A stretch of DNA of 64,000 nt from CAZMOK01 sp964567785 (GCA_964567785.1 CAZMOK010000005.1:1-64000); one strand, 5' to 3'. Shown: positions 18,002 to 26,874, counted from the first letter of the stretch. The notes: generated by a model not told the origin, from the letters alone. Numbers and translations: made by a program.

Positions 18002-19972
18002 ATGTTCAGCCTGAAAAATACCCCAAACATATTTCCACCACCGGTTACAATGGTGCTCTTTCTCACTGTAGTGCTTATTCTGCTTTATGTGTCCGGTGTA
18101 AAGGCACAGGTCGGATCCCTTTCCGAAAGGGACATGAAAAAATTCGAGGAAGCAAAAGCACTCTATTTCGATAGGAACTTCAAGGGTTCCGAGAAGATCC
18201 TGGATAAGATCCTGGCATCAAACGAAAGTTTTGTTGAGGGATACTTCTTACTCGGGGATATCAAAATGGAAACCGGCAAACCGGAAGAGGCTTCTGAAGC
18301 TTATAAAAAGGTTGTCAGCTCCGATTCCACTTCCTATCCGGTAGTGCATAAGCTCATTGCATCTGCCGAATTTGCAATGATGGATTACGGGGAGGCCGCG
18401 CAATTCTATGAAAAGTACCTGCGGCTTTCAGGTCCCACAGCAGGTGAGACTGAAAATATCAAGGAAAAGCTTGAGATATGCCGTTTCCGGCTCAAACTGA
18501 TCAACAACCCTGTTGTTTTTGAACCCGTGAACCTTGGTCCGGAAGTGAACACGTCCGATGATGAATATATCAACACGCTAACAGCCGACGAACAGCAGAT
18601 ATTCTTCACAAGGAGAAGCAAATCAAAGGTTGAAGGATTCAGGCAGTATGTGGAGGACTTTTACTTCTCGGAAATAAGCAACGGTAAATGGCAGAAAGCC
18701 ATGCTGCTTGGTTCTCCGGTCGACAGTCGTGGCGACGCAGGTGCTATGAGTGTCTCACCCGGCGGAAGGACCATGTTTTTTACCTCTTGTTACAGGACAG
18801 ACAGCTATGGCAGTTGTGACCTTTACAGGGCTGAAAGAAAAAGGTCGCGATGGTCGAAGCCGGTGAACCTGGGTGAGAAGATCAATACTGAGCTCTGGGA
18901 TTCACAACCGTCTGTTTCACCAGATGGACAGACTTTGTTTTTTGCCAGCAACAGGAAAGGCGGGTATGGCAGTTCCGATATCTGGATGGCCGAATTACAG
19001 GACGACGCAAGCTGGGGCAAAGCCGAAAACCTTGGTGCATCCATCAATACCGATGGTTCTGAAATGGCGCCGTTTATTCATTTCGATAACAAGACGCTGT
19101 ATTTTTCCTCGAACGGGCATATGGGTATGGGTGGAGCCGACCTGTATTATGTCAGGAAAGATAGCAGTGGCCGGTGGGGTGAACCTGTTAACATGGGCTA
19201 TCCACTCAACACTTATTATGATGAACTCGCAGTGATCGTCAATGCCACGGGCGATAAAGGATATCTTTCAGCCGTGAGGAAGGAAGGGTATGGGAATTAC
19301 GACCTGTACGAATTCCGGTTGCCTGAAAAAGCCCTGCCGGATCCTGTAACTTACATGAAAGGAACGATTTACGATGCAGTGACCAACGAAACACTTGAAG
19401 CTGCGTTCAGGCTTATTGATCTTGAAGATGGTGATACAACCATGTCGGCCACCTCTTCTGAAGAAGGTGAGTTCCTTGTTTGCATACCCACCGACAGGGA
19501 TTACGCCCTTCATGTTTCAAAAGATAAATACCTTTTTCACTCCGAACATTTTGCCCTTAGGGGAATTCACGAGGTCTCTGATCCTTATCTGATGGATGTG
19601 TACCTGCAGCCCATAGATACCGGTAAGGTTATGGTGCTCAAGAATGTTTTCTTCGGTTTCGACAAGTACACACTGAAGCCTGAATCGAAGGTGGAGCTTG
19701 AAAAACTGGTTTCTTTCCTTGAGCAGAATGGTGAAATAACCATTGAAATAGGCGGACATACCGATTCAACCGGTACCCGGGAGTATAACCTGGAGCTTTC
19801 AACCAAAAGGGCCGGTGCTGTTATGGAGTACATCACGACACAGGGGATCGCACCGGAAAGAATGACAGCCCGGGGTTATGGCTTTTCAAGGCCCGTGGCC
19901 TCAAATAAGACAGAAGAGGGGAGGGCGCTGAACCGCAGGACAGAGGTAAAAGTAACGGGTGTCAGACGGTAA
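18002..19972 (+). CDS. OmpA-family protein with TPR and propeller repeats, PorE-like
   Basis: 656 residues. A signal or anchor (MVLFLTVVLILLYVSGVKAQ, perhaps the true start at 18050) leads to TPR-like helices (to about 160). PD40 propeller blades follow (SVSPGGRTMFFTS, SVSPDGQTLFFASNRKGGYG, LYFSSNGHMGMGGADLYYV), then a carboxypeptidase-regulatory-like domain near 450-530. The C-terminal OmpA peptidoglycan-binding domain has GGHTDSTGTREYNLELS and RGYGFSRPVASN. This order is that of PorE, which tethers the type IX secretion machine to peptidoglycan, but Bacteroidota have many such paralogues, so PorE identity is inference. It overlaps the convergent MATE gene by 11 bases. Confidence 0.85.
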   Translation: MFSLKNTPNIFPPPVTMVLFLTVVLILLYVSGVKAQVGSLSERDMKKFEEAKALYFDRNFKGSEKILDKILASNESFVEGYFLLGDIKMETGKPEEASEAYKKVVSSDSTSYPVVHKLIASAEFAMMDYGEAAQFYEKYLRLSGPTAGETENIKEKLEICRFRLKLINNPVVFEPVNLGPEVNTSDDEYINTLTADEQQIFFTRRSKSKVEGFRQYVEDFYFSEISNGKWQKAMLLGSPVDSRGDAGAMSVSPGGRTMFFTSCYRTDSYGSCDLYRAERKRSRWSKPVNLGEKINTELWDSQPSVSPDGQTLFFASNRKGGYGSSDIWMAELQDDASWGKAENLGASINTDGSEMAPFIHFDNKTLYFSSNGHMGMGGADLYYVRKDSSGRWGEPVNMGYPLNTYYDELAVIVNATGDKGYLSAVRKEGYGNYDLYEFRLPEKALPDPVTYMKGTIYDAVTNETLEAAFRLIDLEDGDTTMSATSSEEGEFLVCIPTDRDYALHVSKDKYLFHSEHFALRGIHEVSDPYLMDVYLQPIDTGKVMVLKNVFFGFDKYTLKPESKVELEKLVSFLEQNGEITIEIGGHTDSTGTREYNLELSTKRAGAVMEYITTQGIAPERMTARGYGFSRPVASNKTEEGRALNRRTEVKVTGVRR

Positions 19973-21266
19973 ATCTTTTCAATACTGATCTCTTGTATAT
20001 CGCGCTCAGGATAGCACTTCTCGACATCATAAAAATCAGCATTGAGAACCACAGGCCGTGGTTGTCAAAATATTTTAAACCAAGTATGCTGGTTGGAAGG
20101 AAAATCACAACTGTTGCAATTATCATTGCGTTCCTCATGGCAGCGGTTGCTGTTGCCCCGGCGTACACACCGTCCCAAATGAAAGCTGCAAAGGAAACCA
20201 CCGGAATAAAACCTATCCAGGGCAAATATTCTCTTGATAATTCAATAAGATCAGGGTTGTCGGTAAGTATCCTGAGTATGTATTTCCCGGTAAAAACGTA
20301 AACAAGTGTGAAACCGGCTGCGATACCGATGCCCCAGTAAAACAATAGTTTTAACACCCTGGTGAAATTATCGCGCTGGCCGGCGCCAATAAACCTGCCC
20401 GACAAGGCCTCGGCAGCATTGGCATACCCGTCGATGAAATAAGAAAATATAAAGAGGAATTGCAGCAACAGGGTGTTCACGGCAAGCACAGTATCATTTA
20501 TACCTGCCGATTTTGAGGTGAAATATGCAAAGACGATAAGGAGCAGGAGGGTGCGTATCATTATGTCCCTGTTGACAAGGAAGAATTTTTTGAGGTCGGG
20601 CCATACCAGTACCTGCTTAAGTTTCCAGTAAATTGAAAATTCCCTGTATTTTTTTACAAACAGGATGATGCCAAGAATCAGTCCTGAATACTGGGCAAGC
20701 ACGGTTCCCAGTGCCACTCCGTCGGATTTCATCCCCAATACCAGTACAAAGAGCAGGTTAAAACCTATATTCAGAATGTTTACAGTAATAGCAAGGGCCA
20801 TCGGGTACCTGGCATTCTGCATCCCCAGGAACCAACCCGACAGGGCATACAGCCCTATGGTTGCGGGGGCTGCGTAGATCCTTATGTAAAAGTAAGAAGA
20901 AGCAAGGCTTTCCACTTCAGGGCTTGCCTCGAGCAGCAAAAAGCTCACCCTGGCAATGGGCACCTGGAGAATCCATATCAGCACTGCGGATGAAAGAGCC
21001 ACACCTGCCGCCCTGGCAAATATTAACGACATTTCAGCCTTCTTCCGGGCCCCGTAAGCCTGTGCGGTCAAGCCGCTGGTGCCCATCCTGAGAAAACCGA
21101 ACCCCCAGTATATAAAATTGAAAATAATTCCGCCGATGGCAATGGCGCCTATGTAAACCTCCGATTCAAGGTGCCCCAGAACGGCAAGGTCGACCATGCT
21201 CAGCAAAGGTACCGTGATGTTGCTGATCACATTGGGTAGGGCAAGATCAAGTATCTTCCTGTTCAA
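19962..21266 (-). CDS. MATE family efflux transporter
   Basis: 434 residues with about 12 hydrophobic segments in two halves. The family start pattern ILDLALPNVISNITVPLLSMVDLAVLGHL and EALSGRFIGAGQRDN in the second half are typical of the DinF/NorM-type MATE exporters, which expel drugs or cationic compounds using an ion gradient. The start is TTG (21266). It follows the flavin reductase-rubredoxin gene by 10 bases and is probably in its operon. Confidence 0.92.
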   Translation of the reverse strand: MNRKILDLALPNVISNITVPLLSMVDLAVLGHLESEVYIGAIAIGGIIFNFIYWGFGFLRMGTSGLTAQAYGARKKAEMSLIFARAAGVALSSAVLIWILQVPIARVSFLLLEASPEVESLASSYFYIRIYAAPATIGLYALSGWFLGMQNARYPMALAITVNILNIGFNLLFVLVLGMKSDGVALGTVLAQYSGLILGIILFVKKYREFSIYWKLKQVLVWPDLKKFFLVNRDIMIRTLLLLIVFAYFTSKSAGINDTVLAVNTLLLQFLFIFSYFIDGYANAAEALSGRFIGAGQRDNFTRVLKLLFYWGIGIAAGFTLVYVFTGKYILRILTDNPDLIELSREYLPWIGFIPVVSFAAFIWDGVYAGATATAAMRNAMIIATVVIFLPTSILGLKYFDNHGLWFSMLIFMMSRSAILSAIYKRSVLKRFTV

Positions 21267-21276
21267 AATTTATAGA

Positions 21277-22011
21277 TCAGTCAATAGGGAAGAAATCTTT
21301 CTTGCTTACACCGCAAACAGGGCAGAACCAGTCGTCAGGAATGTCTTCAAAGGCTGTTCCCGGAGCTATGCCTGAGTGAGGGTCACCTTCATCAGGGTCA
21401 TAAATGTAACCGCATACTGCACATTGGTATTTTTTGGGTTCTGCCTTTGTTCTTTCTTCAGGCTCCTCTTCTTTTCCCTTCTCTATGTATTGCTTTTCAA
21501 GCTTATCGCCAACATAGGTGGGCGAGTTTTTCGGAGAAAGCCCTTTGATTACATCACGATAATAGGAATAGGTAAGCGAGACTTTGCTGTCATCCAGGAT
21601 CGCAGCATCAACCACCCTCCCGATGAACAGTACATGGGTCCCTGTGTCCACTCTCTGTTCAAGCTCACATTCAATGTAAGCGAGCGTTTTATCAAGTAGT
21701 ATGGGAGTGCCCGTCTTCCCGGTCTTATAGTTTGCCTTCTCGAATTTACTAACTTCCCTGCCCGACTTGAACCCCCAGGGGCCAAGGAAATCAAGGTCCA
21801 CATCCTTTTCAAGGACTGAAATGGTAAAGGCCTTGAATTTTTCTATATATTCTGTTGTAAGGTTATCCTTATGGCTGGCCACTGCGAACCTGGGAGGGTC
21901 GGCAGTGATCTGGAAAACCGAATTAGAAACATGCCCGTTGTTACTTTTCTCATCTCCGGCGCTCACAACATAAAGCCCGTAGGTAATCTTAAAAAAGGTA
22001 GTAATATCCAC
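21277..22011 (-). CDS. Flavin reductase domain fused to rubredoxin
   Basis: 244 residues from GTG 22011. Residues 1 to about 165 are a flavin reductase-like FMN-binding domain (LYVVSAGDE, NGHVSNSVFQITADPPRFAVA). After a charged linker (KGKEEEPEERTKAEPKK) comes a rubredoxin domain with the iron ligands in CAVCGYIYDPDEGD and WFCPVCGVSKKDFF. The fusion matches high-molecular-weight rubredoxin (Hrb) of anaerobes, which passes NAD(P)H electrons to flavodiiron proteins for NO or O2 removal. No flavodiiron gene is in this window. It precedes the MATE gene by 10 bases. Confidence 0.92.
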   Translation of the reverse strand: MDITTFFKITYGLYVVSAGDEKSNNGHVSNSVFQITADPPRFAVASHKDNLTTEYIEKFKAFTISVLEKDVDLDFLGPWGFKSGREVSKFEKANYKTGKTGTPILLDKTLAYIECELEQRVDTGTHVLFIGRVVDAAILDDSKVSLTYSYYRDVIKGLSPKNSPTYVGDKLEKQYIEKGKEEEPEERTKAEPKKYQCAVCGYIYDPDEGDPHSGIAPGTAFEDIPDDWFCPVCGVSKKDFFPID

Positions 22012-22056
22012 TTTGAAAGAAATTTTTAATTGGTTTTGTATTGCAAATTAAAATAA

Positions 22057-22088
22057 AAAATGGGATACCCCGCAGGATATCCCATTTT
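22057..22088 (-). terminator. Hairpin terminator after the glutathione peroxidase gene
   Basis: AAAATGGGATA pairs perfectly with TATCCCATTTT around a 10-base loop. On the minus strand a T-rich run follows, ending the peroxidase transcript before the flavoprotein gene. Confidence 0.8.
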
Positions 22089-22108
22089 GCATTTGCCTAC
22101 TGTAACCA

Positions 22109-22678
22109 TCAACCTTTGATCCAGTCAACTATCTTATCATCGAAGGGCTTTACACCCGGTGTGGCAAAATCCACAAGGTTCCCGTCCTCATCTATCATGT
22201 ATTTCTGGAAGTTCCATTTTACTTTGGAATCCATCTTGCTATTCTTCTCAGCTTCTGTAAGCCATTCATACAAAGGATGCATGTCTTTGCCCTTTACCGA
22301 TATTTTGGCCATCATCGGAAATGTCACGCCATAATTTATCGTGCAGAATTCCTTGATCTGCTCGTTGGTGCCAGGTTCCTGTCCCATAAAATTATTGGCC
22401 GGGAAACCGACAATGGTAAAATCATCCCCTCCGTAAGTTTCAAAAAGTTTTTGAAGGTCTTCGTACTGTGGTGTGTATCCGCATTTTGATGCGGTGTTTA
22501 CAACCAGCACTTTCTTGCCCTTCAATTGAGCAAGGTCGTATTCACTACCGTCAATGGTGGTCACCTTGAAATCGTGAAAGTTCTTCATTTGATTGTTTTG
22601 TGCATTTAAGTTTACCTGCAAACCAAAAACAATAACTGCGATCAGTGTGATTGTCTTCATCATATTTGAATTTACCAT
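22109..22678 (-). CDS. Glutathione peroxidase-family thiol peroxidase (cysteine form), exported
   Basis: 189 residues. A signal peptide (MKTITLIAVIVFGLQVNLNA, true start perhaps at 22660) precedes the thioredoxin-fold domain. The peroxidatic residue is Cys66 in NTASKCGYTPQY; the resolving-Cys region IKEFC and the WNFQKYMID motif with Trp-Asn are present. The usual Gln of the NQF motif is Asn here (FPANNFMGQEPG). The enzyme should reduce peroxides in the periplasm, probably with thioredoxin rather than glutathione. It has its own terminator. Confidence 0.93.
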   Translation of the reverse strand: MVNSNMMKTITLIAVIVFGLQVNLNAQNNQMKNFHDFKVTTIDGSEYDLAQLKGKKVLVVNTASKCGYTPQYEDLQKLFETYGGDDFTIVGFPANNFMGQEPGTNEQIKEFCTINYGVTFPMMAKISVKGKDMHPLYEWLTEAEKNSKMDSKVKWNFQKYMIDEDGNLVDFATPGVKPFDDKIVDWIKG

Positions 22679-22758
22679 AGAAACAACTTCAGGCCTGCAA
22701 TGTTCATGGCTACTGATAAATAGAGCGGCCGGGGCAAAACGATCTTCGATATAAATAC

Positions 22759-22766
22759 TACTTTTG
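22759..22766 (+). promoter_or_regulatory. Probable -7 box (TACTTTTG) for the MFS gene
   Basis: TACTTTTG ends 13 bases before the ATG at 22780, so the leader would be very short. No TTG at the -33 position. Confidence 0.4.
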
Positions 22767-22779
22767 CATATTCACTCGA

Positions 22780-24108
22780 ATGGTAAGGTTTTCGCTACCG
22801 GAACTCAACGCACAGGAAAAACGGGCTTTTCGTCTGCATTTTTTTTACCAGGTCATGCAGGGTGTAATCCTTGGTGTGCTGGCCATGAATGAGTTCGTGT
22901 TTATCAAAAGCCTGCAGGGGACCAATTATCAACTTGGTTTCCTTTTCCAGTTCAGCATGATCGTTTTCACTTTCCTTATAGTGTTCAATGAACTCAGGAA
23001 AAGGATCAAAAACAAGCGGAAAATGCTGAGGGTAGTGGGGCTGGTAACCCGTCTGCCGCTTCTTTTGATATTCTTTTTTCCCGTAAGCCAGGAGGAATTC
23101 ACTTCAAGCCATTTTTATCACTACATATTCCTCGGGATCTTCCTGATCTATTATTTAGGAAATATTATGATCTTTCCGGCCATCAATGTGCTGCTTAAGA
23201 CCAACTACCGCCACGAAAACTTCGGTAAGCTGTATAGCTACACAACATCTATCAACAAGCTGGTGACCATGGCTACGATCTTCTTTTACGGGCTGCTGCT
23301 TGATATCGACAATTATGCTTTTACCTATGTCATACCACTGGCAGGTATTATGGGTTTAACTGCGGTCTTTGCCCTTTCCGGGATCGATTACAGCAGGATT
23401 GTGCAGACCCCGTCGGCAGGGTCGCTGAAAGATTCTGTGAGGACATCGGTTATGCGGATGGTGTCGATCCTGAAAAACAACAAGCCATACCTGCACTTTG
23501 AGATCGGGTTCATGTTCTACGGCTTCTCATTCATGATAACAGTGGTGATCATCAATATTTTTTTCGAGGATGGACTGGGCCTGAATTACACAAGTGTGGC
23601 CTTTTACAAGAATGCCTATAACATACTGGCCATAATCCTTTTGCCGTTTGCAGGCAAGCTTCTTGGAAATATTGATCCAAGGAAGTTTGCCTCGATAACT
23701 TTCGGTTCCCTGATGATCTATACCCTTTTCCTGTTGCTTACCGACCTGTTCCCTTACCATACGGTTGTATGGAATATTTCATTCTATCCGCTTTTAATCG
23801 TTGCCTTTTTGTTCTATGGGGTTTTTGCTGCCACCATGGTGCTTCTGTGGAACATCGGCTCGGCCTATTTTTGCCGGCCCGAAGAGGCCGACGACTACCA
23901 GTCGGTACACCTGTCATTAACAGGGATAAGGGCCATCGTAGCGCCTGTTTTCGGTGTTTTCTTCTATGAACAGCTCGGGTTCAGGGGGACTTTCATCCTT
24001 GCCATTGTTTCACTGGCAATATCTGTTGGACTAATGAGATGGTCGTACGACAGGGACAAAAAAAGACTGGCCAAGGGGGCAGGCAAGGCACCCGCAACGA
24101 CAGGTTAG
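22780..24108 (+). CDS. Major facilitator superfamily transporter
   Basis: 442 residues with about 12 membrane segments. The first half contains FNELRKRIKNKRKMLRVVGLVTR, resembling the loop 2-3 region of MFS proteins, and the second half ends in a basic cytoplasmic tail. No substrate-specific motif is evident. The RPEEADDYQSVHLSLTGIRAIVAP region suggests relation to UMF/MFS proteins annotated only generally. It overlaps the convergent channel gene by 4 bases. Confidence 0.8.
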   Translation: MVRFSLPELNAQEKRAFRLHFFYQVMQGVILGVLAMNEFVFIKSLQGTNYQLGFLFQFSMIVFTFLIVFNELRKRIKNKRKMLRVVGLVTRLPLLLIFFFPVSQEEFTSSHFYHYIFLGIFLIYYLGNIMIFPAINVLLKTNYRHENFGKLYSYTTSINKLVTMATIFFYGLLLDIDNYAFTYVIPLAGIMGLTAVFALSGIDYSRIVQTPSAGSLKDSVRTSVMRMVSILKNNKPYLHFEIGFMFYGFSFMITVVIINIFFEDGLGLNYTSVAFYKNAYNILAIILLPFAGKLLGNIDPRKFASITFGSLMIYTLFLLLTDLFPYHTVVWNISFYPLLIVAFLFYGVFAATMVLLWNIGSAYFCRPEEADDYQSVHLSLTGIRAIVAPVFGVFFYEQLGFRGTFILAIVSLAISVGLMRWSYDRDKKRLAKGAGKAPATTG

Positions 24109-24935
24109 AGTTTTCTGCCGCACTTTTTGCAATAGCGGGCGTCCTCATCATGCTCTACGCTATGGCAGGAAGGGCATTCTTCCGGTTTTTCATCCGACAT
24201 TCTTCTCACTTTTGATATTTCCACCGAGATTATGCCTGTTGGGACAGCTATTATTGAATAACCAATGATCATAATAATGGAGGCGATCATTTTTCCAAGT
24301 GCTGTTTCGGGCGAAATGTCGCCATAACCCACTGTTGTTAAAGTGACAATAGCCCAGTAAATGCTTTCCGGGATGTTATCGAATCCATGCTCGGGCCCTT
24401 CGATGAGGTACATCATGGAGCCCATTATCACCACTATGGTAAGCACCGTCCAGAGAAATACGAAGATCTTGTGGCGGCTGTTCCTGAGCGATTGGGCCAG
24501 CTCACGGCCGGCACCCACGTAACGGGTCAGCTTCAGTATCCTGAATATCCTGAGAAGTCTCATTATCCTTATCACGATAAGGTACTGGCTGCCTACCAAA
24601 AAGATGCTGAGATAGGTAGGGAGAATGGCCAGGAAATCGATGATACCATAAAAACTGAAAATATACCGTGTCTTGGGTCTCCTGATCGTTATGATCCTTA
24701 AAAGGTATTCAAACGTGAACAAGATGGTAAAGAACCATTCTGCATATAAGAAATAAGTTCCATAACGGAGATTCAATACATGCACACTATCAAGGAAGAC
24801 GATAAAAACGCTTATAAGGATGGAGATAAGCAGGATCTCATCGAATACCTTCCCGGCAAGGGTATCAGTTTGAAAAATGATCTTATACCATTTTATTCTC
24901 CAACGATTGCCTTTTTTCCGGTCAGAAACTGCCAT
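24105..24935 (-). CDS. Voltage-gated-type potassium channel with C-terminal zinc ribbon
   Basis: 276 residues, six membrane segments. The S4-like helix has regularly spaced arginines (RIMRLLRIFRILKLTRYVG) and the selectivity filter is TTVGYGD. After S6 (IIMIIGYSIIAVPTGIIS) a short tail ends in a zinc-ribbon with four cysteines (CPSCHS...ARYCKKCGRKL). It should conduct potassium across the inner membrane. The zinc ribbon is an added cytoplasmic domain of unknown role; comparable tails occur in some bacterial channels. Confidence 0.9.
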   Translation of the reverse strand: MAVSDRKKGNRWRIKWYKIIFQTDTLAGKVFDEILLISILISVFIVFLDSVHVLNLRYGTYFLYAEWFFTILFTFEYLLRIITIRRPKTRYIFSFYGIIDFLAILPTYLSIFLVGSQYLIVIRIMRLLRIFRILKLTRYVGAGRELAQSLRNSRHKIFVFLWTVLTIVVIMGSMMYLIEGPEHGFDNIPESIYWAIVTLTTVGYGDISPETALGKMIASIIMIIGYSIIAVPTGIISVEISKVRRMSDEKPEECPSCHSVEHDEDARYCKKCGRKL

Positions 24936-24980
24936 TTAACTTTTAGTTTTCTCAGGATTCAACCAATTTACAATAATTCT

Positions 24981-25742
24981 TCAGAACTTCTCGAAGATAC
25001 CCAGACCGAAAAGGGCAAAATCATACTTTACGGGGTCCACTGGGTCGAGTTGCCTCAAGACACCGGTCAGTTCTTCGACTGCCTTCCAGTCGTTTTGCTT
25101 TCTCTTCAATATCCCTAATTTCCTGGCAACTGAGCCTGAATGAATGTCGAGCGGGCAGTGAAGATCCGAAGGACTGACCCCCTTCCATATCCCGAAATCC
25201 ACTCCATGATCATCCCTTCTTACCATCCACCTCAGAAACATGTTGATCCTTTTTGCAGTTGAGCCCTTCAGTGGGTCGGCAATGTGCTTCTTTGTCCGTG
25301 GAAGATGATCGAGCTCGAAAAAAATACCTTTAAAACAACTTATAACAGTGGCAATGTTGCTTTTGTTGAACAGCAGAAGATCTTCAAGTCCACCGTGGTT
25401 TCTGTATATGTTTTGTAACGACGTAAGAAAATAAATGCAGTCGTCACCATTGAAAGTCCTGTGATTAAAAGTCATAAAGGGCTTCAGGTCTGAAGGGGAG
25501 AAGCCTGAAATGAAATCATAGGGGCTGTTGTCCATCATTTCCAGGAGCTTTCTTGAATTGTTAAGGATGGTTACCCGCTGTCCCCAGGAAATAATTGCAG
25601 TGAGAAAACCGGATATCTCAATATCCTCTTTCCTTTTAAAGGAATGTGGAATTGAAACAGGATCGAGCTCAATAAAGTCGGGGTTGTTGTACTTCCTGTG
25701 CCTGCTTTCAAGTAACTCAATTATTTCCTTTGATAGATGCAA
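24981..25742 (-). CDS. TIGR02757/DUF2400 family protein
   Basis: 253 residues from TTG 25742. Family-like features are YNNPDFIELDPVSIPHSF, DIEISGFLTAIISWGQR, SPYDFISGF, KRINMFLRWMVRRDDHGVDFGIW and PLDIHSGSVARKLGIL. The family resembles the helix-hairpin-helix DNA glycosylase fold in its HSGSVAR-like end, but its function is not established to my knowledge. It lies 45 bases upstream of the channel gene on the same strand and may be co-transcribed. Confidence 0.85.
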   Translation of the reverse strand: MHLSKEIIELLESRHRKYNNPDFIELDPVSIPHSFKRKEDIEISGFLTAIISWGQRVTILNNSRKLLEMMDNSPYDFISGFSPSDLKPFMTFNHRTFNGDDCIYFLTSLQNIYRNHGGLEDLLLFNKSNIATVISCFKGIFFELDHLPRTKKHIADPLKGSTAKRINMFLRWMVRRDDHGVDFGIWKGVSPSDLHCPLDIHSGSVARKLGILKRKQNDWKAVEELTGVLRQLDPVDPVKYDFALFGLGIFEKF

Positions 25743-25827
25743 TTTCCTTTTTATTGAAAATGTTGATAAAAATCAGCGGTAAAAGTAATTGAATACTTTT
25801 ATTTTTGATCTGTCCAGATACAACCTG

Positions 25828-26280
25828 ATGTTTCAGACACTCGAAAAGGTTTTTATTGTATTCCTGGTTGCCATAACAGGTATCTGGAAGGCTATACCCG
25901 TAGGATACCTGCTGAAACTCAATCCTGTGCTGGTAATGCTTGCTACCATTGCAGGGGCTTTTATCGGTGTTTTACTGATATACGGATTGGGCAAACAGAT
26001 CAAAAAATACATATTGAAGCGGCTTGAAAAGAAAAGGAGGTTGCAAAAGAAATCAAAGAGGTTCAGCGCCATATTTGAAAAATACGGCCCCGCAGGTGTG
26101 GGACTCATCAGCACACTGATCTTCGGACCAAATGTCACGATGGCCCTGGGCCTTGTTATTGTAAGATCTGACAGGAAGCTTCTTTTCTGGACACTGGCCG
26201 GCACATTGATATGGTCGGTTATCCTGACACTTATTGCTTATAGCAGCATAGAATTATTCATTAAATTAACATCCAACTAA
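25828..26280 (+). CDS. Putative small multi-drug export family membrane protein
   Basis: 150 residues from ATG 25828; the frame is open back to a TTG at 25789, but that extension is not hydrophobic or family-like. Four hydrophobic segments surround a lysine/arginine-rich loop (KKYILKRLEKKRRLQKKSKRF) and the motif YGPAGVGLISTLIFGPNVTMALGL. This is the pattern of the PF06695 family, whose export role is weakly supported. It lies 10 bases before the CoA-binding gene. Confidence 0.75.
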   Translation: MFQTLEKVFIVFLVAITGIWKAIPVGYLLKLNPVLVMLATIAGAFIGVLLIYGLGKQIKKYILKRLEKKRRLQKKSKRFSAIFEKYGPAGVGLISTLIFGPNVTMALGLVIVRSDRKLLFWTLAGTLIWSVILTLIAYSSIELFIKLTSN

Positions 26281-26290
26281 AAAGGTCAAA

Positions 26291-26743
26291 ATGAACACAA
26301 AAGCCGAAATCGATTCAATACTGAACAGGAAAAAACTGGCTTTCGCAGGGGTTTCCGGTGATCCTAAGAAATTCAGCCGGGTAGTTTACAAAGAACTTAA
26401 GGATAAGGGATACGAACTCTACCCTGTCAATCCAAAGCTGGATGAAGTTGAAGGTGACAAATGCTACAGGTCTGTGTCTGATTTACCGGAAGATGTAAAA
26501 TGGGGCATACTGATGACCCCTAAGGCATCCACCCCTGACGTATTAAAGGAAGCAATAGACAAGGGGTTCGAAAGCATCTGGATACAGCAGGGGGCACATT
26601 CCCCTCAGGCCCTGGAAATGGCTGAAAATACCGGGATCAAACTGGTTTATAATAAATGCATCATGATGTTCGCATCACCGGTGAAGGGGGTTCATGCCTT
26701 CCACCGTTTCCTGGCCAGGATCTTCGGAAAAGTACCCGCCTGA
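26291..26743 (+). CDS. CoA-binding domain protein (YccU type)
   Basis: 150 residues, a single CoA-binding Rossmann domain. KKLAFAGVSGDPKKFSRVVYKELKDKGYELYPVNPK near the start, MTPKASTPDVL in the middle and IWIQQGAHSPQAL are typical of the family. The cytoplasmic function is unknown. The downstream intergenic region holds three copies of an 15-18 base repeat before the convergent redoxin gene. Confidence 0.9.
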   Translation: MNTKAEIDSILNRKKLAFAGVSGDPKKFSRVVYKELKDKGYELYPVNPKLDEVEGDKCYRSVSDLPEDVKWGILMTPKASTPDVLKEAIDKGFESIWIQQGAHSPQALEMAENTGIKLVYNKCIMMFASPVKGVHAFHRFLARIFGKVPA

Positions 26744-26744
26744 C

Positions 26745-26873
26745 AGTCATCCGATGAATTGCTGTCAGACTGGTTGTAAGACTGACGTTTTGTAAGAAGC
26801 CGGTAAATTATTCATCGGATGACTAAATGATTGAAGAAACCTCAAGCCACAGGGTAGTCATCCGATGAATTGC
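26745..26873. repeat. Cluster of three copies of a 15-18 base repeat, one inverted
   Basis: AGTCATCCGATGAATTGC occurs at 26745-26762 and again, identically, at 26856-26873. An inverted copy of its first 15 bases (ATTCATCGGATGACT) lies between them at 26810-26824, so either outer copy can form a hairpin with it. A smaller GTCAG/CTGAC pair lies inside (26764 onwards). It fills the space between two convergent genes, as REP-type elements do. Confidence 0.85.
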
Positions 26874-26874
26874 C

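Noticed and set aside
26745..26873. CRISPR-like array
   Set aside because: Only three copies, one inverted, with unequal spacers and no cas genes nearby.
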